Shown: piece by piece, positions 1 through 9,664 of the stretch
Layout: the number at the start of each line of letters is the position of its first letter
Numbering within the stretch: position 1 is the stretch's first letter
Origin: an uncultured Lactobacillus sp.
GTDB lineage: Bacteria > Bacillota > Bacilli > Lactobacillales > Lactobacillaceae
Direction of reading: 5' to 3'
Assembly: GCA_945873395.1 (NCBI GenBank)
Contig: CAMCCW010000005.1
Span: forward strand, 1-36,629
DNA: 36,629 nt
The notes under the pieces: model-generated
Databases searched by the model: none
Told to the model about the DNA's origin: nothing
What the model saw: only the letters and a program-made list of their open reading frames with translations
Position numbers and translations under genes: made by a program

Positions 1-1
1 A

Positions 2-79
2 TTCGATCTGCAGAACGATGATGCCCCGTTTGTCTTAGCTGGCCAGAAGGATCACCAGCGGATTTATCAACGACAGTAG
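2..79 (+). CDS. 3' end of a truncated CDS, product unknown (...FDLQNDDAPFVLAGQKDHQRIYQRQ*)
   Basis: Open frame from the window edge to TAG at 77-79, followed directly by a terminator hairpin. Confidence 0.6.
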   Translation, partial: FDLQNDDAPFVLAGQKDHQRIYQRQ

Positions 80-83
80 TAAA

Positions 84-116
84 AAAATGACTGACGAAAA
101 TCGTCAGTCATTTTGC
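84..116. terminator. Bidirectional intrinsic terminator between the upstream CDS and lexA
   Basis: Perfect stem AAAATGACTGACG/CGTCAGTCATTTT (84-96/102-114). Confidence 0.85.
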
Positions 117-118
117 TT

Positions 119-745
119 TTAAAAAATATGATCACGGAAGAGGCCGATCACCTTACCGAGGATTTTAACGTTTTGCAGGAAAATAGGTTCCATTGTGTCA
201 TTCTCAGGCTGCAGACGGAAGCGGGTCTTTTCTTTGAAGAACCGTTTGCAGGTGGCCTCGTTGTCATCGTTCATAGCGATTACGATATCACCGTTGCGGG
301 CCGTGGATTGCTTGCGGACAATCACATCATCACCATTGAGGATCCCGGCCTTGATCATACTGGTTCCCCGAATCTTCAACATGAACAGGTCATTGTTGTC
401 CTGGATCGATGGTGGGATTGGGAAGAAATCAGTGGCATCCTGAACGGCAAGGATTGGCTGACCAGCGGTAACAACCCCCAGCATCGGAATCTTAGTCTGC
501 ATGGGCTTGACACCGAGCAGGTCCAGTCCCTTTGGCGTAATCTCTAGGGCCCGGGGCTTGGCAGAATCCTTACGCAGGAAGCCCTTGTCAATTAGCCGGG
601 TGATGTGGCCGTGGACGGTCGAGGTGGATGAGAGGCCCACGGCACTGCAGATTTCCCGAACGGTCGGTGGATAACCATGCTCGGCAACCTGCTTATGAAT
701 GTACGATAGGACCGCCATCTGTTTGTTTTTAGCGGATCGTGGCAT
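119..745 (-). CDS. lexA: LexA SOS repressor / S24 autoprotease
   Basis: N-terminal wHTH, Ala-Gly cleavage motif (VVTAGQP), catalytic Ser context ([10 protein letters not shown]), 208 aa. Confidence 0.95.
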   Translation of the reverse strand: MPRSAKNKQMAVLSYIHKQVAEHGYPPTVREICSAVGLSSTSTVHGHITRLIDKGFLRKDSAKPRALEITPKGLDLLGVKPMQTKIPMLGVVTAGQPILAVQDATDFFPIPPSIQDNNDLFMLKIRGTSMIKAGILNGDDVIVRKQSTARNGDIVIAMNDDNEATCKRFFKEKTRFRLQPENDTMEPIFLQNVKILGKVIGLFRDHIF

Positions 746-803
746 AATAACACCTCATTATCATTATTATTATGTCAAGGATATCATAGTGATAGTAATA
801 TTT

Positions 804-817
804 CAAACGTACGTTCG
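804..817. promoter_or_regulatory. LexA (SOS) box upstream of lexA
   Basis: CAAACGTACGTTCG; minus strand CGAACGTACGTTTG, one mismatch from the Gram-positive core CGAAC-N4-GTTCG. Confidence 0.8.
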
Positions 818-844
818 TCCACGATTTAACGTTGATGGAAAAGT

Positions 845-873
845 TTGCAATTGGACATTAAATTCGGTAAAAT
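845..873 (+). promoter_or_regulatory. Putative sigma-A promoter for ynzC
   Basis: TTGCAA - 17 bp - TAAAAT just upstream of the gene. Confidence 0.5.
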
Positions 874-915
874 CAAGCCGATAAAGGTGTTAGATTGATT
901 GGAGGCAAGAAATTC

Positions 916-1167
916 ATGGCTGAATCAGAAGAACAAGATAAGCTGTTGAAGCGGATCAACGAGTTAGCCCACAAGAACAAGAAGGAAGGACTGACGGAAG
1001 CGGAGACCCGGGAACGTGAACGGCTGCGTCGGGAATATATCAAGAACTTCCGTGAAGCAATGCGGAGTAACATTGAAATGATGCGCGTATTTGACAAGAA
1101 CGGTAAGGAAGTAACCCCAGAGAAGGTTCGTGAGGTCCAACGTAAAAAGGGCCTGCGTGACGACTAA
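916..1167 (+). CDS. ynzC: DUF896/YnzC family protein
   Basis: MAESEEQDKLLKRINELAHKNKKEGLTEAE...; ATG 916 preceded by GGAGG; divergent from lexA. Confidence 0.85.
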   Translation: MAESEEQDKLLKRINELAHKNKKEGLTEAETRERERLRREYIKNFREAMRSNIEMMRVFDKNGKEVTPEKVREVQRKKGLRDD

Positions 1168-1242
1168 GCACCGATTTTCTCTTTTCAAGACCCTTTCTTT
1201 CGTGTAAGATGGAAAGGTAACTAACTAAAGGAGGAATTAGTC

Positions 1243-1470
1243 GTGGGTATGACAATTTTATGGGCCGTTATCGGATTATTAGTAGGCCTGGTTGTCGGTT
1301 TCTTCGGCGCCCGTAAGTACATGGAAAATTACCTTCGTAATAATCCACCAATTTCAGAAGAAATGCTGCGGACAATGATGCTCCAGATGGGGCAAAAGCC
1401 TTCTAGTCGTAAGCTTCACCAAATGATGCAAACCATGAAGGCCCAAGCTCGGAAAGCAAACCGCAAATAA
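1243..1470 (+). CDS. yneF: YneF/UPF0154 family single-TM protein
   Basis: N-terminal TM helix plus GARKYMENYLRNNPPISEEMLRTMMLQMGQKPS; GTG start with GGAGGAATT RBS. Confidence 0.85.
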   Translation: MGMTILWAVIGLLVGLVVGFFGARKYMENYLRNNPPISEEMLRTMMLQMGQKPSSRKLHQMMQTMKAQARKANRK

Positions 1471-1471
1471 T

Positions 1472-1502
1472 AAAAAAGGATGCGTCACCGCATCCTTTTT
1501 TA
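1472..1502. terminator. Bidirectional terminator between yneF and plsC
   Basis: AAAAAAGGATGCG/CGCATCCTTTTTT. Confidence 0.9.
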
Positions 1503-1507
1503 TTAAT

Positions 1508-2146
1508 TTAGAAGTCATCGTCTGCCGGCTTTGGTGGCATGACATAGTGGTAATTTGGATCGATCTGCTTATCTAGGGCATCGAAGGCCGCCTGCATCTG
1601 GCCCTCAATTTTAGCCTGGTTTTCATCGGTTAACCGTTCTTTGCGATCAATGTAAATTGGCTTTCCGAAGGCAATGTGCCGGGGGCGCCGAGTAAAAAGC
1701 TGGCCAAACTTCAATGGCCCCTGGTAGACGACCGGAACAAGTGGTACGTTTGCCAGCTTGGCAATCACGATCGCGCCCCCCTTGAGCTTGGACGAGTAGC
1801 GGGAACCTGACGGGAATATGATTGTTGAGAGATCGGTCTTACGCAGAATATTTACCGGGGTCTTGACGGCTGACGGTCCGGGGTGCTTACGGTCAACCGG
1901 GAAGGCGTTGAGGGCACGCAGAAACTTTCCTGCGATCGGGTTTTTGAAGAGCTCCTTCTTGGCCATAAAGCTAAACTTTTTGGGCCAAACCACTAGAGCG
2001 ATTAAGACCGGGTCCATCCACGTCCGGTGGGGTGCCACAATGATATAATTGCCGTCTGGCAGGTTTTCACGATTATAGACCTTTGTTCGACCGTTGATCA
2101 GGTTGAGCAAGGGATTGACAATTCTTACTAAAAAGTTATAAAGCAT
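1508..2146 (-). CDS. plsC: 1-acyl-sn-glycerol-3-phosphate acyltransferase
   Basis: PlsC motifs (VAPHRTWMDPV, FPSGSR-type, VPLVPVVYQG). ATG at 2146 chosen; a TTG at 2167 is possible. Confidence 0.85.
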   Translation of the reverse strand: MLYNFLVRIVNPLLNLINGRTKVYNRENLPDGNYIIVAPHRTWMDPVLIALVVWPKKFSFMAKKELFKNPIAGKFLRALNAFPVDRKHPGPSAVKTPVNILRKTDLSTIIFPSGSRYSSKLKGGAIVIAKLANVPLVPVVYQGPLKFGQLFTRRPRHIAFGKPIYIDRKERLTDENQAKIEGQMQAAFDALDKQIDPNYHYVMPPKPADDDF

Positions 2147-2244
2147 GATTGTTCTTCCAATCTTCAAATAATTTTTAACCTCTAGCCCTTAAGTATGACG
2201 AAAAATGTCGGCAGATGCAAGGGGCGAATCACGAAAGGAATATA

Positions 2245-3009
2245 ATGATGGAACCAACTTCCTTACTAAAAAACGATGAACGAATTGACCAACTGTACAG
2301 CCAGGACGTTCAGATAATTCAGAGTCCCAGCTGCTTTGCCTTTTCCTTAGATGCGGTTCTCTTGGCGGATTTTGTTCGGCCTAACCACCGGCATAAGTTG
2401 TGCACCGTTGACCTCTGCGCGGGAAATGGGGCGATCGGATTGTTTTTGCACCAAAAACTCGGCGGGACCTTTACCGAGGTTGAACTGCAGCCTCGGATCG
2501 CCGACATGGCCAAGCGGAGCGTTGAACTGAACGGGCTGACCGATCGCTACCAGGTTCTTAACATGGACATTGCCGATGTCTTTACGGAGGTGCCCAAGGA
2601 TTCGGCTGACGTGGTGCTATGTAATCCGCCGTACTTCCCAGTGACGCCGCAAAGTCAAAAGAATCCGAACCGTTACCTGGCAATTGCCCGGCATGAGATT
2701 GCCACTAACCTAGAAACAGTGGCGGAACAGATGAGTGGCCTGCTGAAGATGAACGGCCATGGCTACCTGGTGCACCGGCCCGACCGCTTAACTGAAATCT
2801 TGACCACCATGCAGAAACACCGGTTGGTCCCTAAGCGGATCCGGTTCATTCATCCTAAGCCGGGGCGGGACGCGAATATGCTCCTGCTGGAAGTGATCAA
2901 GGATGGTAAACCGGGGGGACTAAAGGTGGTTCCGCCACTGGTGGTCAGTGGGGATGACGGTCACTATCTTCCGGAGGTGCAGATGCTGCTCTATGGCCAG
3001 CAAAAATAA
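2245..3009 (+). CDS. tRNA1(Val) (adenine37-N6)-methyltransferase family protein (TrmN6-like)
   Basis: SAM motif VDLCAGNGAIGLFL and NPPY catalytic motif (VVLCNPPYFPV). Confidence 0.85.
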   Translation: MMEPTSLLKNDERIDQLYSQDVQIIQSPSCFAFSLDAVLLADFVRPNHRHKLCTVDLCAGNGAIGLFLHQKLGGTFTEVELQPRIADMAKRSVELNGLTDRYQVLNMDIADVFTEVPKDSADVVLCNPPYFPVTPQSQKNPNRYLAIARHEIATNLETVAEQMSGLLKMNGHGYLVHRPDRLTEILTTMQKHRLVPKRIRFIHPKPGRDANMLLLEVIKDGKPGGLKVVPPLVVSGDDGHYLPEVQMLLYGQQK

Positions 3010-3298
3010 ATATTATATGTATGTTCTGTATTGCGCCGATGACACTCTCTACTGCGGATTCACAACTAATGTTGCCCGCCGTTTTGCCACCCACCAGGCC
3101 GGGCGGGGTGCCAAGTACACTCGGGTGAAGTCCCGCCACCCATTACGCTTGATCTATCAAACGGCCTTTGATAGTAAGCACGACGCGTTGAGTGCGGAAT
3201 ACCACTTCAAGCACCAGCCCCGTAGCAAGAAGGTAGCTTACCTCGCCGCGCGGGGGATCGATGTTACAAAGTTCTATCGGCAAAATCATCACAGTTAA
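2993..3298 (+). CDS. GIY-YIG nuclease superfamily protein (YhbQ/YazA-like)
   Basis: YYMYVLYCADDTLYCGFTTNVARRFATH; overlaps the 3' end of the methyltransferase. Confidence 0.85.
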   Translation: MASKNKYYMYVLYCADDTLYCGFTTNVARRFATHQAGRGAKYTRVKSRHPLRLIYQTAFDSKHDALSAEYHFKHQPRSKKVAYLAARGIDVTKFYRQNHHS

Positions 3299-3309
3299 AT
3301 TAAGCGTTC

Positions 3310-3341
3310 AAAAGGCTTGTCATTGGACAGGCTTTTTTGTA
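3310..3341 (+). terminator. Terminator after the GIY-YIG gene
   Basis: AAAAGGCTTGTC-attg-GACAGGCTTTTTT stem with G:U wobbles. Confidence 0.75.
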
Positions 3342-3345
3342 TACT
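3317..3345 (+). promoter_or_regulatory. Putative rpsB promoter overlapping the terminator
   Basis: TTGTCA (3317-3322) - 17 bp - TATACT (3340-3345). Confidence 0.7.
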
Positions 3346-3468
3346 ATTAAACGGTGTTTAACAACATATAACACACTCGTGGTGATAGTTTGAGACGTGC
3401 CTTTCATTGTGAAAGGTTCTCTAACTAGTGGAGCCGCGGGGAGGAAAAAACAATTTTGGAGGTTTATT

Positions 3469-4260
3469 ATGTCTGTTGTTACTATGAAGCAATTGCTTGA
3501 AGCAGGTGTCCACTTCGGTCACCAAACTCGTCGTTGGAACCCAAAGATGGAAGAATACATCTTCACTGAACGTAATGGGATCTACATCATTGACCTGCAA
3601 AAGACGGTCAAGATGATCGACACTGCTTACAACTACATGAAGGACGTTGCTGCTAACGGCGGTGTTGTTCTTTTTGTTGGTACTAAGAAGCAAGCACAAG
3701 ACTCCATCGAAGAAGAAGCTACCCGTGCTGGTCAATACTACGTTAACCACCGTTGGTTAGGTGGTACGCTGACCAACTGGAAGACCATCCAATCACGGAT
3801 TGCTCGTCTGAAGGAACTCAAGAAGATGTCCGAAGACGGTACTTTCGATGTCCTTCCAAAGAAGGAAGTTGCTGTTTTGACTAAGCAACGTGAAAAGTTG
3901 GAACGGTTCCTTGGCGGTATCGAAGACATGCCACGGATCCCAGATGTTATGTACATCGTTGACCCACACAAGGAACAAATCGCTGTTAAGGAAGCTCAAA
4001 AGCTCCACATTCCAATCGTTGCCATGGTCGACACCAACACTGACCCAGATGACATCGACTACGTAATTCCATCAAACGATGATGCTATTCGTGCCGTTCG
4101 TCTGATCACTTCCAAGATGGCTGATGCCGTTGTTGAAGGTAAGCAGGGTCAAGACGACGCACAGCAAGCAGAAGCTGCTGATGATGACAACGCTGAAGAA
4201 GAAACTGTTAGCGAAGATTCTCTGAAGAACCTTAAGAACAGTGTTGAAGGCAAAGACTAA
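3469..4260 (+). CDS. rpsB: 30S ribosomal protein S2
   Basis: [30 protein letters not shown] 3469 preceded by TTTTGGAGG. Confidence 0.98.
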   Translation: MSVVTMKQLLEAGVHFGHQTRRWNPKMEEYIFTERNGIYIIDLQKTVKMIDTAYNYMKDVAANGGVVLFVGTKKQAQDSIEEEATRAGQYYVNHRWLGGTLTNWKTIQSRIARLKELKKMSEDGTFDVLPKKEVAVLTKQREKLERFLGGIEDMPRIPDVMYIVDPHKEQIAVKEAQKLHIPIVAMVDTNTDPDDIDYVIPSNDDAIRAVRLITSKMADAVVEGKQGQDDAQQAEAADDDNAEEETVSEDSLKNLKNSVEGKD

Positions 4261-4280
4261 CAATTAGTTATTAAATACTT

Positions 4281-4335
4281 GGGCTGTTTTGTGTTATGGA
4301 CCATAGTGGCCCTAAGTACAAACAGCCTTTTTTTT
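4281..4335 (+). terminator. Intercistronic terminator/attenuator rpsB-tsf
   Basis: GGCTGTTTTGT...ACAAACAGCC followed by T8. Confidence 0.8.
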
Positions 4336-4371
4336 GAAAATCCCATTGATTATTAAAGGAGAGATCTAGTC

Positions 4372-5247
4372 ATGGCTGAAATTAAAGCTGCTCAAGTTAT
4401 GGAATTACGTAAGAAGTCCGGTGCCGGAATCATGGATGCCAAGAAGGCATTAGTTGCCAGCGATGGTGACATGGATAAGGCAATGGACTACCTTCGTGAA
4501 AAGGGTATCGCCAAGGCTGCTAAGAAGAGCGACCGGGTTGCTGCCGAAGGTTTGGCTGACATCGCTATCAACGGTAACACTGCTGCCATTGTTGAACTGA
4601 ACTCCGAAACGGACTTCGTTGCTGCCAGTGACCCATTCAAGGCCCTGCTCAAGGAAGTTACTAAGCTGATCAGCGAAAACAAGCCTGCTAACGTTGACGA
4701 AGCCTTGGCAATCAAGACTGACAACGGTACGCTGAAGGATGACATTATCAGCACGACCCAAAAGACTGGTGAAAAGGTTAGCCTCCGTCGGTTCACTGTT
4801 GTTGAAAAGAATGATGGTGACAGCTTCGGTGCTTACCTGCACCAAGGTGGCCAAATCGCTGCTTTAGTTGTTCTTGAAGGCGGCGACGAAGCAACTGCCA
4901 AGGACGTTGCTATGCACGTTGCTGCTATCAACCCTGAATTCATGACTCGTGACGATGTTTCCCAAGACCGTCTTGACCACGAACGTGAAGTCTTCAAGGA
5001 AGAAACGTTGAACGAAGGCAAGCCTGCTAAGATCGTTGACAAGATCGTTGAAGGTCGTCTGAACAAGTTCTTATCACAAATCTGCTTGGCTGACCAAGAC
5101 TTTGTTAAGAACCCAGACCAAACGGTTGCTGAATACGTTTCTGCTAACAATGGTAAGCTGAAGTCCTTCATCCGTTACGAAGTCGGTGAAGGGATCGAAA
5201 AGAAGCAGGATGACTTTGCTCAAGAAGTTAAGGACCAAATGAACTAA
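4372..5247 (+). CDS. tsf: Elongation factor Ts
   Basis: [22 protein letters not shown]...[10 protein letters not shown]. Confidence 0.98.
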   Translation: MAEIKAAQVMELRKKSGAGIMDAKKALVASDGDMDKAMDYLREKGIAKAAKKSDRVAAEGLADIAINGNTAAIVELNSETDFVAASDPFKALLKEVTKLISENKPANVDEALAIKTDNGTLKDDIISTTQKTGEKVSLRRFTVVEKNDGDSFGAYLHQGGQIAALVVLEGGDEATAKDVAMHVAAINPEFMTRDDVSQDRLDHEREVFKEETLNEGKPAKIVDKIVEGRLNKFLSQICLADQDFVKNPDQTVAEYVSANNGKLKSFIRYEVGEGIEKKQDDFAQEVKDQMN

Positions 5248-5260
5248 GGTTCGCTTGGCG

Positions 5261-5293
5261 AAAGGACGTGCTGGGTTCAGTACGTCCTTTTTT
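5261..5293 (+). terminator. Terminator after tsf
   Basis: AAAGGACGTGCTG-ggtt-CAGTACGTCCTTTTTT. Confidence 0.8.
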
Positions 5294-5331
5294 ACAATAC
5301 TTGATTGGCAGACAATTTGAGGAGGAAAATC

Positions 5332-6054
5332 ATGGCTGATATTAAGTATAATCGGGTTATCTTAAAGCTGAGTGGGGAAGCTCTGGCCGGCGAGAAGGGC
5401 TTCGGTATTAACCCACCTGTTTTAAAAGACGTTGCCAAGGAGCTCAAGGAGGTCCACGACCTGGGTGTCCAGATCGCTATCGTTGTCGGTGGTGGTAACA
5501 TGTGGCGTGGGGTCACTGGTGCCCAACTCGGGATGGAACGGGCCCAGGCTGACTACATCGGTATGCTGGCCACCATCATGAATGCCTTGTCTCTGCAAGA
5601 TGCCCTGGAGTCCATCGACGTTCCAACACGGGTGCAGACTTCCATTGAAATGCGGCAGATTGCGGAACCATACATCCGGCGGAAGGCTATTCGCCACCTG
5701 GAGAAGGATCGGATTGTGATCTTCGCCGGTGGGACGGGAAGTCCATACTTCTCAACTGATACCACGGCCGCACTGCGGGCAGCTGAAATCAACGCTGACG
5801 CTATCCTGATGGGGAAGAATGGGGTTGACGGTGTTTACTCCGCTGATCCAAACAAGGATGCTAACGCTGTTAAGTTTGACCACCTGACGCACATGGATCT
5901 GATTGAAAAGAACCTGCACGTCATGGACACGACGGCCAGTTCACTGTCAATGGATAACCACATTCCATTGGTAGTCTTCAATCTCAACACGCCAGGTAAC
6001 ATTATGAAGGTTGTTACCGGCCAACAAGTCGGGACGACCATTGAGGGGGATTAA
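5332..6054 (+). CDS. pyrH: UMP kinase
   Basis: [34 protein letters not shown] 5332 after GAGGAGG. Confidence 0.97.
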   Translation: MADIKYNRVILKLSGEALAGEKGFGINPPVLKDVAKELKEVHDLGVQIAIVVGGGNMWRGVTGAQLGMERAQADYIGMLATIMNALSLQDALESIDVPTRVQTSIEMRQIAEPYIRRKAIRHLEKDRIVIFAGGTGSPYFSTDTTAALRAAEINADAILMGKNGVDGVYSADPNKDANAVKFDHLTHMDLIEKNLHVMDTTASSLSMDNHIPLVVFNLNTPGNIMKVVTGQQVGTTIEGD

Positions 6055-6056
6055 TC

Positions 6057-6620
6057 ATGGCTAATAGTAAGGATATTTTAAACGGTGCAAAGGACAAGAT
6101 GAAGAAGTCTGGAGAAGCGCTGCAACGGACCTTGGCTGACATCCGTGCCGGCCAGGCCAACGCCAGCTTACTCAACTCCGTCAAGGTTGAGTACTACGGG
6201 GCACCAACCCCACTGAACCAGGTGGCTTCCATCACGATTCCGGAAGCACGGCAACTGCTGATCACCCCATACGACAGCAGCATTTTGGAAGAAATCGAAC
6301 GGGCAATCTACGCCTCCAACCTGGGACTGACTCCCCAAAACGACGGGACGGCCATTCGGTTGATCATTCCACAATTGACGGAAGATCGGCGTAAGGAACT
6401 GGCTAAGGACGTTAAGGCGGAATTGGAAAAGGCCAAGGTTGCAGTGCGGAACGTTCGGCGTGAAGCCATGGATGACCTGAAGAAGGGTAACAAGGATGGC
6501 GACTTCAACGACGATGAGTTCCACGATCTGGAAAAGAAGGTTCAAGACGAGACCGATGCTGGAATCAAGAACCTGGAAGACATCGCCAGTGCCAAGGAAA
6601 AGGAATTGCTCGAAGGTTAA
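6057..6620 (+). CDS. frr: Ribosome recycling factor
   Basis: LADIRAGQANASLLNSVKVEYYGAPTPLNQVASI. Confidence 0.98.
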   Translation: MANSKDILNGAKDKMKKSGEALQRTLADIRAGQANASLLNSVKVEYYGAPTPLNQVASITIPEARQLLITPYDSSILEEIERAIYASNLGLTPQNDGTAIRLIIPQLTEDRRKELAKDVKAELEKAKVAVRNVRREAMDDLKKGNKDGDFNDDEFHDLEKKVQDETDAGIKNLEDIASAKEKELLEG

Positions 6621-6650
6621 TTCGAACCTAATTCAAACAATGTTCATTGA

Positions 6651-6688
6651 GACGAGGGTGGGCAGTACCATCCTCGTCTTTCCTTTTT
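6651..6688 (+). terminator. Terminator after frr
   Basis: GACGAGGGTGG-gcagta-CCATCCTCGTC, T-rich tail. Confidence 0.8.
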
Positions 6689-6772
6689 CGTGGCAAGTAG
6701 CTTTTTAGGGCTAAGAGCTTTATAATTAATGGGTGATTATTTGTCAAAACCAACTAAACGGAGGCGAAGACG

Positions 6773-7537
6773 GTGTTTTCTAATAAGAAAGACACAAACA
6801 CAGAACGACAATTAGACATAGAACGGATCCCGGCCCACATTGCCATCATCATGGATGGTAATGGTCGCTGGGCCCAACGCCGGCACCTGCCACGGGTTGC
6901 CGGTCATAAGCAGGGGATGCAGACAGTCAAGAAGGTGACCATGGCGGCGAGTGATCTCGGCGTCAAGGTTCTTTCCTTGTATGCATTCTCAACGGAAAAT
7001 TGGAAGCGGCCGGCTACGGAGGTCAACTACCTGATGCAGCTGCCAATTCGCTTCTTTGCGACGTTTGTCCCTGACCTGGTCAAGCATAACGTCAAGGTGA
7101 TGGTGATGGGAGACATTACCCGTCTTCCTGAGGCTACTCAGAAAGCCGTCAAGGACGCCATCAAGGATACAGCAGATTGCGACGGAATGATTCTCAACTT
7201 TGCCCTGAACTATGGGAGTCGGGATGAGATTACCCGGGCTGTACGGGCTATTGCCAGCGAGGTCAAGGATGGTCAGCTTGATCCGTCCGCAATCACGGAG
7301 CAGACCATCAGTGATCATCTGATGTCCGCTCCGCTGGGTAAGTTGGCGGATCCTGACTTGCTGATTCGGACTAGTGGTGAGGAACGGATCAGTAACTTCA
7401 TGCTCTGGCAGATCGGCTATAGCGAGCTCGAATTTGTGCCAGAACACTGGCCAGACTTCGACGGTGAAACCTTGAAACGCGCCATTATCGAGTTCCAGGG
7501 ACGGCACCGGCGTTTTGGCGGGTTAGTAAATAAGTAA
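6773..7537 (+). CDS. uppS: Isoprenyl transferase (undecaprenyl diphosphate synthase)
   Basis: HIAIIMDGNGRWAQRR; SGEERISNFMLWQ; GTG start. Confidence 0.97.
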   Translation: MFSNKKDTNTERQLDIERIPAHIAIIMDGNGRWAQRRHLPRVAGHKQGMQTVKKVTMAASDLGVKVLSLYAFSTENWKRPATEVNYLMQLPIRFFATFVPDLVKHNVKVMVMGDITRLPEATQKAVKDAIKDTADCDGMILNFALNYGSRDEITRAVRAIASEVKDGQLDPSAITEQTISDHLMSAPLGKLADPDLLIRTSGEERISNFMLWQIGYSELEFVPEHWPDFDGETLKRAIIEFQGRHRRFGGLVNK

Positions 7538-7551
7538 AGGAGTAGTTTATT

Positions 7552-8337
7552 ATGAGAACACGGATAATTACCGCGGTGGTTGCCCTGGCAATCTTTATTC
7601 CGCTGATCGTTTATGGGCACTGGCCATTGACGATTGCGGCGGTTGCCCTAGGCATTATCGCCATGTCAGAGATCCTGGTCATGAAGAAGATGTTTGTGAT
7701 CTCCTTTGAGGCCATCGTCAGTTACCTAGGAGTGGCTCTACTGATTTTGCCAGACAGCTGGCTAGACTTTCTGCCGAGTGTGGCAACGCGCTGGTTTGGC
7801 TTCTATATCCTAGTGGTCCTGCTCTTACTTCACACGGTCTTGCGTAAGCAGCGATTCACTTTCGACGACGTTGGGGTCTTGACCCTGGCAATGCTCTACA
7901 TCGGAATGGGCTTCCACTTCTTTGTTGTTGCCCGGTCAGTTAACTTTATCACCCTCTTATACGGGATGTTGATTGTCTGGTTAACCGACAGTGGTGCCTA
8001 CCTGATTGGTCGTAAGATTGGTAAAAACAAGCTGGCTCCGAAGATCAGTCCCAACAAGACTTGGGAAGGTTCGATTGGTGGGACCGTTGCAGCAACGATT
8101 ATTTTGGCAATCTACCTGTATATCTGGCCAGTTGGTGGCGCATGGCTGCCAATGGTTCTTTTGACTATTGTTCTGTCGATCATGGGTCAATTCGGTGACC
8201 TGATCGAGTCGTCACTGAAGCGTTTCTACGGTGTGAAGGACTCTGGGAAGATTCTGCCCGGGCACGGTGGTATCCTGGACCGGTTTGACAGTATGCTGAT
8301 CGTGATGCCGATGTTACACCTACTTGGAATTATTTAA
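7552..8337 (+). CDS. cdsA: Phosphatidate cytidylyltransferase
   Basis: C-terminal signature KRFYGVKDSGKILPGHGGILDRFDS. Confidence 0.97.
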   Translation: MRTRIITAVVALAIFIPLIVYGHWPLTIAAVALGIIAMSEILVMKKMFVISFEAIVSYLGVALLILPDSWLDFLPSVATRWFGFYILVVLLLLHTVLRKQRFTFDDVGVLTLAMLYIGMGFHFFVVARSVNFITLLYGMLIVWLTDSGAYLIGRKIGKNKLAPKISPNKTWEGSIGGTVAATIILAIYLYIWPVGGAWLPMVLLTIVLSIMGQFGDLIESSLKRFYGVKDSGKILPGHGGILDRFDSMLIVMPMLHLLGII

Positions 8338-8363
8338 GAGTTGCAATCTAAAGAGGGGATCAT

Positions 8364-9638
8364 GTGATAGTAACAATTATTACCTTTATCCTGGTATTCG
8401 GGATCCTCGTCCTGGTTCACGAGTACGGCCACTACTTCTTTGCTAAGCGGGCCGGAATTCTGGTGCGGGAATTCTCCATTGGAATGGGGCCGAAGATCTG
8501 GTGGCGGCGTAAGAACGGCACCACTTATACCATTCGGCTATTGCCGGTTGGTGGTTACGTGCGCCTGGCCGGAAACGACGATGAGGACCTCGATGAGCTA
8601 CGGCCGGGGACCCCGGTAACTGTCCAGCTCAACGACCAGGGGCAGGTAGTCACCATCAACGCCAGCAATAAGGCGGCCCTCTTTCAAGGGGTGCCGTTGC
8701 AGATTGTTGACTGTGATCTTACCGACGGCCTTTGGATCAAGGGTTACGTCAATGGTGACGAAGACCAGTTGAAAAATTATGATGTCAACCATGATGCGGT
8801 GATCATCGAAAAGGATGGTACCCATGTTCAGATTGCGCCGCGGGATGTGCAATTCCGCTCCGCCAGTCTACCGGCCCGGATGATGACCAACTTTGCGGGA
8901 CCAATGAACAACTTCATCCTGTCACTGGTCGTCTTCATCATCCTGGGCTTCACCCTGAGCGGGGTACCCACAAATAGTAACCGGCTTGGTCATGTTAATG
9001 CTGGCTCGGTCGCTGCCAAAGCGGGTTTGACCGCTGGTGACCGCATTACCAAGGTTGGTAAGACCACCATTAAGAACTGGGCGGATCTCTCGACCAGTAT
9101 TTCCAGTCAGCCGGGTAAGAAGGTTCGCCTAACCTACGAGCGCGACCATCACCAACACCAGGTGACCGTTGTTCCAAAGACGGTTCATCAGGGCAAGGAA
9201 AAGGTTGGTCAGATCGGGATCATCGAGGAACAGAAGACAGGGATCAAGGCCCGCTTACTCTTCGGCTGGCAGCAGTTTGTCCAAGCGGGTAGCTTGATTT
9301 TTAGTGTGCTGGGGAGTATGTTTACACATGGCTTTAGTCTCAATGATCTAGGTGGCCCCGTTGCCATCTATGCGGGGACATCCCAGGCGACAGCACTTGG
9401 GTTTAACGGCGTGTTGAACTTCCTGGCCCTGTTGTCAATTAACCTCGGGATCGTGAACCTGTTACCGATTCCAGCACTGGACGGGGGTAAGTTACTTTTG
9501 AACATCATCGAGGCCATCATCCGGCGGCCAATTCTTGAAAAGGCCGAGGGGGTTGTCACCATGATTGGGTTCATGCTCTTGCTACTATTGATGATCCTTG
9601 TTACCTGGAACGATATTCAACGTTATTTCATTCGATAA
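8364..9638 (+). CDS. rseP: Site-2 intramembrane metalloprotease RseP/RasP
   Basis: HEYGH zinc motif, PDZ region, LLPIPALDGGKLL motif; GTG start. Confidence 0.96.
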   Translation: MIVTIITFILVFGILVLVHEYGHYFFAKRAGILVREFSIGMGPKIWWRRKNGTTYTIRLLPVGGYVRLAGNDDEDLDELRPGTPVTVQLNDQGQVVTINASNKAALFQGVPLQIVDCDLTDGLWIKGYVNGDEDQLKNYDVNHDAVIIEKDGTHVQIAPRDVQFRSASLPARMMTNFAGPMNNFILSLVVFIILGFTLSGVPTNSNRLGHVNAGSVAAKAGLTAGDRITKVGKTTIKNWADLSTSISSQPGKKVRLTYERDHHQHQVTVVPKTVHQGKEKVGQIGIIEEQKTGIKARLLFGWQQFVQAGSLIFSVLGSMFTHGFSLNDLGGPVAIYAGTSQATALGFNGVLNFLALLSINLGIVNLLPIPALDGGKLLLNIIEAIIRRPILEKAEGVVTMIGFMLLLLLMILVTWNDIQRYFIR

Positions 9639-9664
9639 ATTAATTTTGGAGGAGTAGTTTTTAT

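Noticed and set aside
3397-3468. N-terminal extension of rpsB
   Set aside because: It lies in the leader hairpins; S2 begins at ATG 3469 behind TTTTGGAGG.
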